Source: Gammaproteobacteria bacterium
GTDB lineage: Bacteria; Pseudomonadota; Gammaproteobacteria; SZUA-152
Reading direction: 5' to 3'
Length of the DNA stretch: 43,908 nucleotides
Assembly (NCBI GenBank): GCA_022627515.1
Contig: JAKEGK010000134.1
Location: forward strand, 1 to 43,908
In this document: positions 27,472-36,560 of the stretch, piece by piece
Numbering within the stretch: the first letter of the stretch is position 1
Layout: each line of letters starts with the position of its first letter
Program-made: the position numbers and the translations under genes
Notes under the pieces: model-generated
What the model saw: only the letters and a program-made list of their open reading frames with translations
Databases searched by the model: none
Told to the model about the DNA's origin: nothing

Positions 27472-27703
27472 CGCGAAATAAAAATTGACTGTGAATCCGC
27501 CGAAGAACCGGTGCGCTACACCAGGCAGGATCAGCGAGTCTTCGGGCGCCCTTTCTTTTGGTTCGTTTTCTTTGGGCGCGCAAAGAAAATGAACTCGCGC
27601 CTTATTCATCAAGGATCAAAAAGTATTGTAACCTGAACTGGCGCGAAACATTCCTTTGCTTTAATGAGCGAAATTATTATTTTTAATAAAGAGACCAACA
27701 AAT
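27472..27703. other. Gap with dispersed-repeat hairpin
   Basis: 232 bases without a gene. The middle carries the inverted repeat at 27561-27594. Motif-like stretches such as GGGCGCCCTTTCTTTTGG resemble repeats I recall from other gammaproteobacterial genomes. Confidence 0.4.
27561..27594. repeat. 14-bp inverted repeat of a likely dispersed family
   Basis: GTTCGTTTTCTTTG-GGCGCG-CAAAGAAAATGAAC, 13 of 14 pairs, in the gap between hyuB and the asnO-like gene. The TTTCTTTGGG...CAAAGAAAA core is of a type seen repeatedly in intergenic regions of several gammaproteobacteria (from memory). A genomic count would confirm. Confidence 0.55.
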
Positions 27704-29476
27704 ATGTGCGGCATTTGCGGCGAATTGCGGTTCGATAAACAACCCGCTTCTCTTGAAACGGTGCATCGCATGATGGACAAGCTGACTCGGCGCGGACCGG
27801 ATAGCGGGGGTGACTACAGTAATGGCGTGCTGGCATTCGGGCACCGCAGGCTTTCCATTATTGATTTGTCCAGTCGCGCTAATCAGCCGATGACCGATAA
27901 GGAACTCGGCTTGAGTATTGTGTTTAACGGGACGATTTACAATTATCCTCAGTTGCGCAATGAATTGATTAAAAAAGGCTACACATTTTTTTCCCACGGA
28001 GATACGGAAGTCATTATCAAGGCGTTCGCGGAATGGGGAGATCGCTGCGTGGAGCGGCTGCACGGCATGTTTGCGTTCGCCATCTGGGAAAGCAAGAAAC
28101 AAATCCTGTTTCTGGCGCGCGACCGTCTGGGTATCAAGCCGCTTTATTATAGTCAGACTCAAAACCAGTTCCGTTTTGCGTCCAATACCCAGGCCTTGCT
28201 GGCGGCCGGCAGCGTGGACACTTCCATCGATGCGGTGGCCTTGCATCATCAATTCACCCTGCATGCGGTGATTCCCGCGCCGCGCACTATTTTCAACGGC
28301 ATTCGCAAACTGCCGCCGGGCTGCACCATGACCGTAAAGCCGGACGGTTCAGTCAGCAGCAAAACTTATTGGGAGCTGCGTTCCTGCCGGCCGGCGCAGG
28401 CCAAAACCGAGCAGGAGTGGATTGACGCCATTCACGAAAAACTCAGACAGGCGGTTGAAAAACGCAAAGTGATCGCTGATGTGCCGGTCGGTGTGTTGTT
28501 GTCCGGGGGGCTGGATTCCAGTTTGCTGGTGGGATTGTTAGTGGAAGCGGGAGTCAGTGACCTGCGGACATTTTCCATTGGTTTTGAAGATATCGGCGCC
28601 GAGAAAGGCAGCGAGTTTGAATATTCCGATCCGGTGGCTGAAAAGTTCAAAACACTGCACCACAAGATTCATATCCCAAACAGCGAGGTATTAAAGCGTT
28701 TGCCCGAAGCGGTGCAAAACATGGCGGAGCCCATGTTTGGCCAGGACGCTGTGGCGTTTTATTTGTTGTCGGAACAGGTTTCGAAGCACATCAAGGTTGT
28801 GCAAAGCGGGCAGGGCGCGGATGAGGTGTTTGGCGGTTATTTCTGGTATCCGTTGATGGACCAGGCCACTGGCAGCGATCTGGAGCGTTTTTCGCAATAT
28901 TATTTCGATCGTGACCATGATGAATTTCTGGAAATGGTGAGCGCCCGCTATCGGGGGGAGGATCATACATCTCAATATATCGCGCAGCGCTTTGCCACCA
29001 TAAGAGGCGATGAGTTCATGGACCGCGTGTTTAACTTGGATGTGACCACCCTGATTGTGGATGACCCGGTCAAGCGCGTCGACAATATGACCATGGCCTG
29101 GGGTCTGGAAGCCAGAGTGCCTTTTCTGGACCACGAGCTGGTCGAACTGGCGGCTCAAATGCCGCCGGAGCTGAAACTCAAGGAGAACGGCAAATATGTC
29201 TTGAAGAAAATCGCCCGCGGCCTGTTGCCGGATGCCGTCATTGACCGGCCTAAAGGTTATTTCCCTATGCCGGCGCTGAAATACGTGCGGGGTGAATTTT
29301 ACGACCTGATGCGGGACATTTTGAATTCCGCCACCTGCCGCCAGCGCGGCCTATACAACCGCGCTTATGTCGACAAGCTCCTGGCAGCCCCCGAAGCGCA
29401 TTTTACGCGCATCCAGGGCAGCAAGTTGTGGCATCTATCCCTCCTGGAATATTGGCTGCAGCTCAACTTGCCCTAA
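27704..29476 (+). CDS. asnO: Asparagine-synthase-like amidotransferase, NAGGN type
   Basis: 590-residue class II glutamine amidotransferase. Cys2 (MCGICGE) is the N-terminal glutaminase nucleophile; the domain runs to about residue 200 with RGPDSGGDYS and GDTEVIIKAFAEWG. The C-terminal synthetase domain has the ATP pyrophosphatase loop LLSGGLDSSLLVG (about residues 266-278). Length, YYFDRDHDEFLEMV and the QGADEVFGGYFWYP segment resemble N-acetylglutaminylglutamine amidotransferase (TIGR03104), which makes the osmolyte NAGGN from N-acetylglutaminylglutamine. Its usual partner ngg (GNAT-type synthase) is not adjacent; grxD follows. Classic AsnB is the alternative. The osmolyte role is plausible for a saline habitat but needs the partner gene. 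Confidence 0.8.
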   Translation: MCGICGELRFDKQPASLETVHRMMDKLTRRGPDSGGDYSNGVLAFGHRRLSIIDLSSRANQPMTDKELGLSIVFNGTIYNYPQLRNELIKKGYTFFSHGDTEVIIKAFAEWGDRCVERLHGMFAFAIWESKKQILFLARDRLGIKPLYYSQTQNQFRFASNTQALLAAGSVDTSIDAVALHHQFTLHAVIPAPRTIFNGIRKLPPGCTMTVKPDGSVSSKTYWELRSCRPAQAKTEQEWIDAIHEKLRQAVEKRKVIADVPVGVLLSGGLDSSLLVGLLVEAGVSDLRTFSIGFEDIGAEKGSEFEYSDPVAEKFKTLHHKIHIPNSEVLKRLPEAVQNMAEPMFGQDAVAFYLLSEQVSKHIKVVQSGQGADEVFGGYFWYPLMDQATGSDLERFSQYYFDRDHDEFLEMVSARYRGEDHTSQYIAQRFATIRGDEFMDRVFNLDVTTLIVDDPVKRVDNMTMAWGLEARVPFLDHELVELAAQMPPELKLKENGKYVLKKIARGLLPDAVIDRPKGYFPMPALKYVRGEFYDLMRDILNSATCRQRGLYNRAYVDKLLAAPEAHFTRIQGSKLWHLSLLEYWLQLNLP

Positions 29477-29589
29477 CATTAGGATAAATCTGACTTGTTT
29501 ACTTGGTTATTTTTGGTAGACTAGTTCGCTATTCAACGTTAGTCGTATGGTTATACCAATATAACCGCATGAAAAGAGGTTAAGTATCA

Positions 29590-29910
29590 ATGGACGTCCT
29601 GGAACGAATTCATCAGCAAGTAACCGAGAACCCCGTGGTTCTGTACATGAAAGGAACACCCAGTATCCCGCAATGCGGATTCTCGAGCCGAGCGGCGGAA
29701 GCCCTGAAAGCTTGTGGTCAGGAATTCACCTATGTGAATGTGCTGGCGGATCCGGAAATCTTTGAAAATCTGCCGCGCTACGCCGATTGGCCTACATTTC
29801 CACAGTTATACATTAATGGCGAATTGATTGGCGGTTGTGATATCACCCTGGAATTATACCAGCGCGGCGAACTGAAAAAGATGGTATCGGATGCGGTTGC
29901 CGGCGCCTGA
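29590..29910 (+). CDS. grxD: Monothiol glutaredoxin
   Basis: 106-residue CGFS glutaredoxin that binds a glutathione-ligated [2Fe-2S] cluster as a dimer and delivers it to client proteins. The active site is MKGTPSIPQCGFSSRAAEAL; the glutathione-binding TFPQLYINGELIGGCDI segment is intact. Length matches GrxD (about 105-115). AAAAGAGG precedes ATG 29590. It has its own upstream region of about 110 bases with a TAGACT -10-like box and a terminator downstream at 30101. Confidence 0.96.
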   Translation: MDVLERIHQQVTENPVVLYMKGTPSIPQCGFSSRAAEALKACGQEFTYVNVLADPEIFENLPRYADWPTFPQLYINGELIGGCDITLELYQRGELKKMVSDAVAGA

Positions 29911-30100
29911 TAGTCATAAAACGATTAATTATGTGCTTTAAACCAGTGGTTTTAACGAACCGGTGGTCGAAATCACTACAGTTTGCAATCACAATCAATC
30001 ACAGCTGCTGACGATCAAAGCCGCTGTTGATCAAAGCAGTTAACAGCGTTTGGCTTAACTGTTAAAAAGTTTTACAACCCTCCCTCAGCAATAGGTTGTC

Positions 30101-30132
30101 AGGCTGTCCAGATGGACAGCCTTCATTTTTTT
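30101..30132 (+). terminator. Rho-independent terminator after grxD
   Basis: AGGCTGTCC-AGAT-GGACAGCCT stem followed by TCATTTTTTT. It ends plus-strand transcription about 190 bases after grxD; its end touches the stop of the convergent rnt gene. Confidence 0.88.
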
Positions 30133-30778
30133 ATAATGGTTGTTCGAGGCATCCAGGGAACGCTTCTCCCCACATATTCACGATCTTACAGAACAACTGC
30201 GCGGTTTTTTCCGCATCATATTTTGCGGAGTGCGCGTGGTCATTATTCCATTCAATACCCGCGGCGATCATGGCCCGCGCCAGCACGGTCTGGCCAAACG
30301 CCAGGCCCGCCAAAGTCACGGTGTCAAACGTGCTGAACTGGTGGAACGGATTGCGTTTTATGCCGGAGCGCTGGACTGCCGCGTTTAAAAACGCCAGATC
30401 AAACGCCGGATTGTGGCCTACCAATATGGCGCGCGTGCAGGCTTGTTCATTTACCGCCGCGCGGATGGGTTCAAAAATGGTTTTTAGCGCGTCAAATTCG
30501 GACACGGCAAAGCGGAACGGATGATGCGGATCGATGCCATTAAATGCCAGTGAGGTTTTATCAAGATTCGCGCCGGGGAATGGCTGGATATGCGTAGAAT
30601 AGGTTTCACCGACGGTGAGCCGCCTTTCCTCGTTGAATACAACCGTAACCGCGGCGATTTCCAGCAACGCATCTGTTTTCGCATTAAATCCGGCGGTTTC
30701 CACATCGACCACGACAGGTAGAAAACCGCGGAACCGGTTCGACATGAGTTTGGCTGCTGCTGTAAGTTTGTTTGTCAT
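30131..30778 (-). CDS. rnt: Ribonuclease T
   Basis: 215-residue DEDDh exonuclease that trims 3' ends of tRNA, 5S and 23S rRNA. Catalytic residues are seen in VVDVETAGFN (Asp, Glu), HNPAFDLAFL (Asp) and HSAKYDAEKT (His, Asp). The basic/aromatic N-terminal NRFRGFLPVV segment is typical. ATG 30778 is preferred over TTG 30784, which adds two residues. The gene starts 16 bases after the pyrC stop on the same strand and lacks a clear ribosome-binding site, so it may be coupled to pyrC. Confidence 0.95.
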   Translation of the reverse strand: MTNKLTAAAKLMSNRFRGFLPVVVDVETAGFNAKTDALLEIAAVTVVFNEERRLTVGETYSTHIQPFPGANLDKTSLAFNGIDPHHPFRFAVSEFDALKTIFEPIRAAVNEQACTRAILVGHNPAFDLAFLNAAVQRSGIKRNPFHQFSTFDTVTLAGLAFGQTVLARAMIAAGIEWNNDHAHSAKYDAEKTAQLFCKIVNMWGEAFPGCLEQPL

Positions 30779-30794
30779 GCGCAATGATTGCCGC

Positions 30795-31838
30795 TTAGTT
30801 GCTCTGTTGCGTCAGTTTCCAGGGCAGGGATTCGCCCGCCAGAAGAGGAATGAGTTGTTCATTGCCCGCGGCGTAGTGATCGGGCACCCGCCAGGATTCC
30901 CTGATCAGGGTGATTTCCCCCGTATTGCGGGGCAGCCGATAGAAATCCGCGCCGAAGTGGCTGGCAAAACCTTCCAGCCGGTCAAGCTTGCCCGCTGGTT
31001 CGAACGCCAAAGCATAAAATTCCATGGCGGCATGAGCGCTGTAAATCCCGGCGCAGCCGCAGGCGGTTTCCTTGGCGGTTTGAGCGTGCGGCGCGCTGTC
31101 GGTTCCCAGAAAAAATTTGGGGCTGCCACTTGTGGCGGCTTCGATTAATGCCTGCTGGTGAGTTTGGCGTTTCAATACCGGCAAACAATAAAAGTGCGGC
31201 CGGATACCGCCCACTAACATGGCATTGCGGTTAAACAACAGGTGATGGGGAGTAATAGTGGCGGCAATATTGTCATTAGCGGATAACACGTATTGCACTG
31301 CCTCGTGCGTGGTGATGTGTTCAAACACGATGCGTAGTGAGGGAATTTTTTCGTGTACCGGATTGAGTATCCTGTCGATGAAAATTTTTTCACGATCGAA
31401 TATATCCACCGTATTGTCGACTACTTCGCCATGCACCAGCAAGGGTATATCCTGTTCGGCCATTGCTTCCAGGGTGGCGTATACTTTGCGGATATCGGTA
31501 ACACCGCTGTCGGAGTTGGTGGTGGCGCCGGCGGGATAATATTTCACCGCGTGAACATGGCCGCTTTGCCTGGCCTCGCGGATTTCCGCCGCCGAGGTGT
31601 TATCGGTCAAATAGAGCGTCATCAAGGGTTCGAAACCGGTTTCACCCGGCAGCGCGGCAAGGATACGCTCGCGATAGGCCAGCGCCTGCCGGGTAGTGGT
31701 TACCGGAGGTTTTAAATTCGGCATAATGATCGCGCGCGCAAATTGCCGCGCGGTATGAGGCAGCACCGTTTGCAGCATCAGGCCATCGCGGATATGCAGA
31801 TGCCAGTCGTCAGGTTGGGTAATAGTTAGTGATTGCAT
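30795..31838 (-). CDS. pyrC: Dihydroorotase, class II
   Basis: 347-residue zinc amidohydrolase that cyclises carbamoyl-aspartate to dihydroorotate in pyrimidine synthesis. The metal ligand HxH is in [10 protein letters not shown], the carboxylated lysine in [13 protein letters not shown], further ligands in LVHGEV and FEHITT, and the catalytic Asp in GTDSAPH. Length is that of E. coli PyrC (348). It is divergent from rsmE, with a 157-base AT-rich region between the two starts, and rnt follows after 16 bases. Confidence 0.97.
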   Translation of the reverse strand: MQSLTITQPDDWHLHIRDGLMLQTVLPHTARQFARAIIMPNLKPPVTTTRQALAYRERILAALPGETGFEPLMTLYLTDNTSAAEIREARQSGHVHAVKYYPAGATTNSDSGVTDIRKVYATLEAMAEQDIPLLVHGEVVDNTVDIFDREKIFIDRILNPVHEKIPSLRIVFEHITTHEAVQYVLSANDNIAATITPHHLLFNRNAMLVGGIRPHFYCLPVLKRQTHQQALIEAATSGSPKFFLGTDSAPHAQTAKETACGCAGIYSAHAAMEFYALAFEPAGKLDRLEGFASHFGADFYRLPRNTGEITLIRESWRVPDHYAAGNEQLIPLLAGESLPWKLTQQSN

Positions 31839-31995
31839 GGATAATTACATGAATGACAGCATGGCTTGTGGTGAATCCTTGTGATGGATGCCTATTATTA
31901 CACAAAAGTATAATATTAAAGAATGCTGTGAAAACCGCGAGCCGCGGTAAAATTCCGTGAATACCTTTATATAAGGCTGAATTGGCGCTCTATCA

Positions 31996-32739
31996 ATGAG
32001 AATCCCGCGAATTTATCAGGCACAGCCACTGCAAGTGGGCGGAACTATTATCCTGGACGCGCAGTCGGCGACGCATATTGCAAAAGTACTGCGCTTAAAA
32101 CCTTCTGACCAAATTATCGTATTTAACGGTCAGGGCGGTGAGTATACGGGGGTGATTGAAGCAACCGGTAAACGCGAGGTGATCGTTAAGTTGCTCAGTC
32201 ATGAGGAACGCGCCACCGAATCACCACTGTTCATTTCGCTGGTGCAAGGCGTGTCGCGCGGTGAGCGCATGGATTACACGTTGCAAAAATCCGTGGAATT
32301 GGGCGTCAGTGCTATCTACCCGGTTACGACGCAACATATGGCTGTGCATCTCGAGGAGAATCGCGCGCAGAAAAAACAAAGTCACTGGCAGGGCGTCGTC
32401 AACAGCGCCTGCGAGCAAAGTGGCCGGGTTGTTATGCCTGCCGTGCACGCCGTGCAAACATTGCAACATTGCGTCGATAAAATCTCCGCCATCAAGGATC
32501 AATCAATGGTGGTATTGGATCACCGATCAACAGTCTCTTTGGTTAACCTTGATTTGAACCACAAAAGCCGCGTCGCCATTTTTGCGGGTCCCGAAGGCGG
32601 CTGGTCGGCTGAAGAAAGGACGCGGTTAATGGAGTCAGGCGCAATTGCCGTGGCGATGGGGCCGCGTATATTACGCACGGAAACCGCGGCATTGGCCGCA
32701 ATCGCCATTTTGCAGGCGCTTTGGGGCGATTTTAAATAA
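31996..32739 (+). CDS. rsmE: 16S rRNA m3U1498 methyltransferase
   Basis: 247-residue SPOUT methyltransferase that modifies U1498 in the decoding region of 16S rRNA. An N-terminal PUA-like part (MRIPRIYQAQPLQVGG...AKVLRLKPSDQIIVFNG) precedes the trefoil-knot domain with ISLVQGVSRGERMDYTLQKSVELG, FAGPEGGWSAEE and the knot sequence MGPRILRTETAALAA. Length is normal. It starts a plus-strand run (rsmE, DUF4442, IMPase-like) with short gaps of 29 and 13 bases. Confidence 0.96.
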   Translation: MRIPRIYQAQPLQVGGTIILDAQSATHIAKVLRLKPSDQIIVFNGQGGEYTGVIEATGKREVIVKLLSHEERATESPLFISLVQGVSRGERMDYTLQKSVELGVSAIYPVTTQHMAVHLEENRAQKKQSHWQGVVNSACEQSGRVVMPAVHAVQTLQHCVDKISAIKDQSMVVLDHRSTVSLVNLDLNHKSRVAIFAGPEGGWSAEERTRLMESGAIAVAMGPRILRTETAALAAIAILQALWGDFK

Positions 32740-32768
32740 GCCGTGCCGGAAATGGAGATCTGTTTTTC

Positions 32769-33266
32769 ATGAACGTCCTGCGAATACTTCGCAAACTTTC
32801 TTTCCTTTCGCCAAAACGGCGCATTGAATGGTATCCGCCGTTCTTTTTCATGGGGGTCAAGGTGCTGGAACTGCCGGATGACTGGAGCCGGGTCAGAATC
32901 AAGTTACCTTTAAACGCTTTTTCCAGGAATATGGGTGATGCCATGTTTGGCGGTTATCAGGCCTCGCTGGCTGATCCCATTGCGGCGCTGGCCTGCGTGA
33001 AGCGTTTTCCCGGTTATTCGGTCTGGACCCGCGCCATGAGCATTGATTTTGTGCGGGAAGGCAAAAGTGATCTTGAGTTACGCTTTGAGTTTGAGGAAAC
33101 GCTGTTTCAAAAGATCAGACGGGAACTGGAACAAACCGGACGCAGCACGCCAACCTTTGAGTATGCGCTGTACCGCAGTGATGGCGAAATCTGCACTAAA
33201 GTCACTAATACTGTGGCGATCCGGCCGGCCCACTATAAAAGTGAACTTAAAAGCAAAAGCAACTGA
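32769..33266 (+). CDS. DUF4442 hotdog-fold protein
   Basis: 165-residue protein of the DUF4442 family (PF14539), related to hotdog thioesterases. The pattern includes LPDDWSRVRIKLPLNAFSRN, NMGDAMFGGYQASLADPIAAL and RAMSIDFVREGKSDLELRF. No signal peptide; probably cytoplasmic, perhaps acting on an acyl-CoA or acyl-ACP. It lies between rsmE and an IMPase-family gene. The substrate is unknown. Confidence 0.85.
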   Translation: MNVLRILRKLSFLSPKRRIEWYPPFFFMGVKVLELPDDWSRVRIKLPLNAFSRNMGDAMFGGYQASLADPIAALACVKRFPGYSVWTRAMSIDFVREGKSDLELRFEFEETLFQKIRRELEQTGRSTPTFEYALYRSDGEICTKVTNTVAIRPAHYKSELKSKSN

Positions 33267-33279
33267 ACAAAAAACAAGT

Positions 33280-34092
33280 ATGCACTACCAAACCATATTA
33301 GCGGAATTAAGCCGCATTGTCAGAGATGCCGCTCAGGCAGAACTGATGCCGCGTTTTACTTCACAACACTTTGCGCAACACGCCAAGAATGACGGCAGTG
33401 TGGTGACGGAAGCCGATAACGCGGTACAGCAGCACATTGCATCAGCATTGCGGAGACAGTGGCCGGAGGTGGCGTTTCTGGGTGAAGAGATGCCGGTTGC
33501 GGAACAGCAGCGCATGCTGCAGAGCGATGCAGTATGGTGTCTTGATCCTCTGGACGGCACCAGTAATTTCGCCAGCGGCATTCCGTTGTTTGGCGTGTCA
33601 CTGGCGTTGATTGAACATCATCAGCCGCAATTGGGCCTGATTTATGATCCGGTACGCGACGAATGTTTTACGGCAATACGCGGTGAAGGCTGTTGGTTGA
33701 ATGGCGCGGCGTTGTCAACGGTTGCCATACATGATCAAATGAGGCCGCTGAAACAAATGATCGCGGTGGTGGATTTGAAACGCTTGCGCGGTCCGGTATT
33801 AACCGCGCTGGTGGCGGAACATCCCTTCCGTTCACAGCGTAATTTCGGTTCCTGCGCCCTGGAATGGTGCTGGCTGGCGGCGGGGCGGATTCAATTGTAT
33901 GTCCATGGTGGCCAGAAATTGTGGGACTATGCGGCGGGCGCATTAATTTTGGAAGAAGCCGGCGGTGTAAGCTCGACCTTAAAAGGAGACGCAATATTTA
34001 CCGCGGCTTTGGAGCCGCGGCCAGTGGTGGCGGCGTTTAACAGTGCGGCATATCAGCAGTGGTATGAGTGGATCAGCAAACACAACGTATAA
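33280..34092 (+). CDS. Inositol-monophosphatase-family phosphatase
   Basis: 270-residue Mg2+-dependent, Li+-sensitive phosphatase of the IMPase superfamily. Start placed at ATG 33280 (MHYQTILAEL); the upstream 79 codons of the ORF-track entry overlap the DUF4442 gene in another frame. Metal ligands: Glu in GEEMP (about 69-70), DPLDGT (89-94) and Asp in WDYAAGALILEEAGG. It could be SuhB-like inositol phosphatase, CysQ-like bisphosphate nucleotidase or histidinol phosphatase; the sequence does not decide. It lies 13 bases after the DUF4442 gene. The 85-bp inverted-repeat element follows the stop. Confidence 0.9.
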   Translation: MHYQTILAELSRIVRDAAQAELMPRFTSQHFAQHAKNDGSVVTEADNAVQQHIASALRRQWPEVAFLGEEMPVAEQQRMLQSDAVWCLDPLDGTSNFASGIPLFGVSLALIEHHQPQLGLIYDPVRDECFTAIRGEGCWLNGAALSTVAIHDQMRPLKQMIAVVDLKRLRGPVLTALVAEHPFRSQRNFGSCALEWCWLAAGRIQLYVHGGQKLWDYAAGALILEEAGGVSSTLKGDAIFTAALEPRPVVAAFNSAAYQQWYEWISKHNV

Positions 34093-34126
34093 TAATGCGC
34101 AACAAGCATAAGCAATGGATTTCATT

Positions 34127-34211
34127 TTACTAACTCAAGTTTCGGAGTTCGTAGGTTTACCACGCTTTGCCGTGATACCATGAAAATGAACTCCGAAATT
34201 TGACTTACTAA
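34127..34211. repeat. 85-bp element with 24-bp inverted repeats
   Basis: Left arm TTACTAACTCAAGTTTCGGAGTTC (written here in two parts: TTACTAACTCAA, GTTTCGGAGTTC) pairs with the arm at 34188-34211 in 21 of 24 positions. The 37-bp centre contains a smaller dyad CACG...CGTG. No T-run or ORF. It could be a MITE-like remnant, a structured RNA or a dispersed intergenic repeat. Confidence 0.65.
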
Positions 34212-34276
34212 GAGCTTCAAAAAATAAAGCCTCATACTTTAGTAAGGAGCTGTTTTTAATCTATGAAAGGTAATTC

Positions 34277-35092
34277 ATGAAAGGCAATCTCAGAAAAATG
34301 ATTTCGGAAAATACCCGGCCGGTAACTTACAGTTTGCCGGTGGGTGACAACCTGGTTGCGCTCAATGAATTCTTCGGGAAAAAAATCTCGTTAGCTTTTA
34401 CCGGCACAATCAATTGCATCGCCTGCGGGCGCAAGACCAGTAAAAGTTTTAACCAGGGTTATTGTTTTCCCTGTATGCGCACACTTGCCGAGTGCGACAG
34501 TTGTATTGTGAAACCCGAACTGTGTCATTTTGCCAAAGGCACTTGCCGCGATGCCGAGTGGGCACTGTCCCACTGCATGCAGGATCATATTGTGTATCTT
34601 GCCAATTCTTCGGGAATCAAGGTGGGAATCACCCGGCACACACAAATACCCATGCGCTGGATTGATCAGGGAGCAACGCAGGCGTTGCCCATGTATCGCG
34701 TTGCCAGCCGGCATATCTCCGGCCTGATGGAAGTGATCATCAAAAATCATGTGGCGGATAAGACAGACTGGCGCAAGATGTTAAAAGGCGATCCCGAGCC
34801 TTTGGACCTGGCGGCGCAGCGTGATGATATTTTTGCGCAGTGCGAAATGGAAATAAAACAGCTCGAAGATACCTTGCCTGCAAGCAGTATTCGCATGTTG
34901 CCGGATGAAGCCGTCACCGGCATTGAATATCCGGTGCTGGAGTATCCCGCCAAAGTCGCGTCATTGAGTTTTGATAAAACACCCAACGTTACCGGCGCGC
35001 TGTTGGGCATCAAGGGCCAGTATTTGATTCTTGATAGCGGTGTCATCAATATCCGTAAATTTGGCGGGTATGAAATTGAATTTGCGGCCTAG
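34277..35092 (+). CDS. DUF2797 protein with zinc-binding cysteines
   Basis: 271-residue protein matching DUF2797 (PF10977). An N-terminal domain carries a cysteine-rich segment CIACGRKTSKSFNQGYCFPC, then CDSC, CHF and CRD, consistent with zinc ligands. A GIY-YIG-like stretch follows (DHIVYLANSSGIKVGITRHT), and WIDQGATQAL is a family hallmark. The C-terminal third has no recognised motif. The family is present in many bacteria and archaea but has no defined function; nucleic-acid binding is plausible from fold and zinc. It is flanked by long noncoding stretches and seems monocistronic. Confidence 0.88.
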   Translation: MKGNLRKMISENTRPVTYSLPVGDNLVALNEFFGKKISLAFTGTINCIACGRKTSKSFNQGYCFPCMRTLAECDSCIVKPELCHFAKGTCRDAEWALSHCMQDHIVYLANSSGIKVGITRHTQIPMRWIDQGATQALPMYRVASRHISGLMEVIIKNHVADKTDWRKMLKGDPEPLDLAAQRDDIFAQCEMEIKQLEDTLPASSIRMLPDEAVTGIEYPVLEYPAKVASLSFDKTPNVTGALLGIKGQYLILDSGVINIRKFGGYEIEFAA

Positions 35093-35558
35093 CAGGCGTG
35101 TATCATGATGCGTCTAAATCGCTGTGCATGCATCGGTTTGCACCACGTTTTCGCTAAAACCCGCGCCAACCCGCGACAGTTTTTATTGTTCGCGGCACTC
35201 CTTAAATCTTTGTAACCTGTTGATCGCAAAAAATTAATTATGCCAGCCCGATAATTTGTCTTGCGCCTTAAACTTGACCTTGTGGCGCAAAACAACGATG
35301 ATATCGCGTTTTCGATGCCCTGGGGTCAAGTCAACGGCAAAGATGATGAAGTGCGTGCGGCAGCCAAGGATTGCATGGTTAATCAACATTTAATCAGCAT
35401 TCCACGCGCCAGGACACGGCACGAAAACGCTTTGCAAAAAAGAACGATACCTCGCGGCTTATTTTATTCAGAAACTTCAGCAACAGGTCAGGTCATAGTT
35501 GAGTCTGCCTGGAAGTTTTAAATCCCAAACAAAATAGTTAAACAAGATTAGGTGAACA
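35093..35558. other. Gap upstream of pdhA with one doubtful ORF
   Basis: 466 bases. An imperfect hairpin CGCGACA...TGTTCGCG lies near 35175. An 86-codon ORF (35261-35521, TTG start, or 68 codons from an internal ATG) runs in the pdhA direction and ends 37 bases before it. I see no motif and no ribosome-binding site, so it may be a remnant. AGGTGAACA just before 35559 is the pdhA ribosome-binding site. Confidence 0.4.
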
Positions 35559-36560
35559 ATGAGCCAATTAAGTACGGCTGACAAAAAACGGCTGCTTCGC
35601 AGCATGCTTTACGCGCGGCGTTTTGAAGAACGTTGTTATGAAGCTTACGTTGAACGCAAGATCGGCGGATTTTTACATTTGTATCCCGGCCAGGAAGCGT
35701 GCGCCCATGGCGTGCTTGCAGCGGCGAAAGCCGGTCATGATTATGTGATTACCGGTTACCGCGATCATGTGCATGCGATTTTGTGCGGCGCGCCACCGCG
35801 TGAAGTCATGGCGGAATTATATGGCAAGGAAACCGGTTCCAGTAAAGGCCGTGGCGGTTCCATGCATATCTTTGATGTGCGTTATCGTTTTATGGGTGGT
35901 TACGCGCTGGTGGGTGGTCCTTTCCCCTTGGCCGTGGGTATCGCCAAAGGCATCAAGATGAAAGGCGGCGATGAGATTTCCATTTGTTTCCTGGGTGACG
36001 CGGCCAACAACCAGGGTTCGTTCCATGAATCATTGAACATGGCGAAGATTTGGCAATTGCCTGTGCTGTTTGTTTGCGAAAATAATTTGTATGGTATCGG
36101 CACCCGCATTGACCGTTCCACCGCGGTATTGGATCAATACAAGCGGGTTTGCGGTTATGACATGCCTGCCAAACAAGTCGATGGCCAGGATATCGAAGTG
36201 GTTTATCAGGCGGCGCAGGAAGCCGTTAACTATGTTCGTTCCGGCAAGGGTCCTTATTTTCTGGAACTGAAAACCTATCGTTACCGCGGTCATTCCATGT
36301 CCGATTCCAACGCTTACCGCGCCAAGGAAGAAGAACAGGAGTGGGCCAGGCGCGATCCGGTGCTGATTCTGCGCGACCGGATGATCAAGGCCGGTGATAT
36401 GACGCAGGATGATTACAGCGCACTGGATAAAGAGATTATTGATGAGATCGAAAACGGCGTCATCAAATTTGCCGAGGAATCGCCGGAACCCAGGGTCGAG
36501 GAACTGGAAAAATATGTATTGGCGGAGAATGATCCATATGTACGCGGAGGGGCGAAGTAA
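35559..36560 (+). CDS. pdhA: Pyruvate dehydrogenase E1 alpha subunit
   Basis: 333-residue alpha chain of the heterodimeric, thiamine-diphosphate-dependent E1 that decarboxylates pyruvate. The TPP motif runs from GDAANNQGSFHESLNMA (about 146-162) to CENN (about 173-176); YRGHSMSDSNAYRAKEE is the phosphorylation-loop region of the family. GRGGSMHIFD and YPGQEA also fit. Length matches PdhA (about 320-370). It overlaps pdhB by one base (TAATG), so the two subunits are translationally coupled. Most gammaproteobacteria use the unrelated single-chain AceE, so a PdhAB system is less usual. A branched-chain 2-oxoacid or acetoin substrate cannot be excluded. Confidence 0.93.
   Translation: MSQLSTADKKRLLRSMLYARRFEERCYEAYVERKIGGFLHLYPGQEACAHGVLAAAKAGHDYVITGYRDHVHAILCGAPPREVMAELYGKETGSSKGRGGSMHIFDVRYRFMGGYALVGGPFPLAVGIAKGIKMKGGDEISICFLGDAANNQGSFHESLNMAKIWQLPVLFVCENNLYGIGTRIDRSTAVLDQYKRVCGYDMPAKQVDGQDIEVVYQAAQEAVNYVRSGKGPYFLELKTYRYRGHSMSDSNAYRAKEEEQEWARRDPVLILRDRMIKAGDMTQDDYSALDKEIIDEIENGVIKFAEESPEPRVEELEKYVLAENDPYVRGGAK

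Noticed and set aside
33043-33279. N-terminal extension of the IMPase-like ORF
   Set aside because: It overlaps the DUF4442 gene in another frame and reads as shadow sequence; the family start fits ATG 33280.
34127-34211. Integron attC site
   Set aside because: The inverted repeat has a suitable size, but the GTTRRRY / RYYYAAC core sites are missing and no integrase is present.
35261-35521. 86-codon ORF before pdhA
   Set aside because: TTG start, no ribosome-binding site, no motif; could be a gene remnant but cannot be supported.
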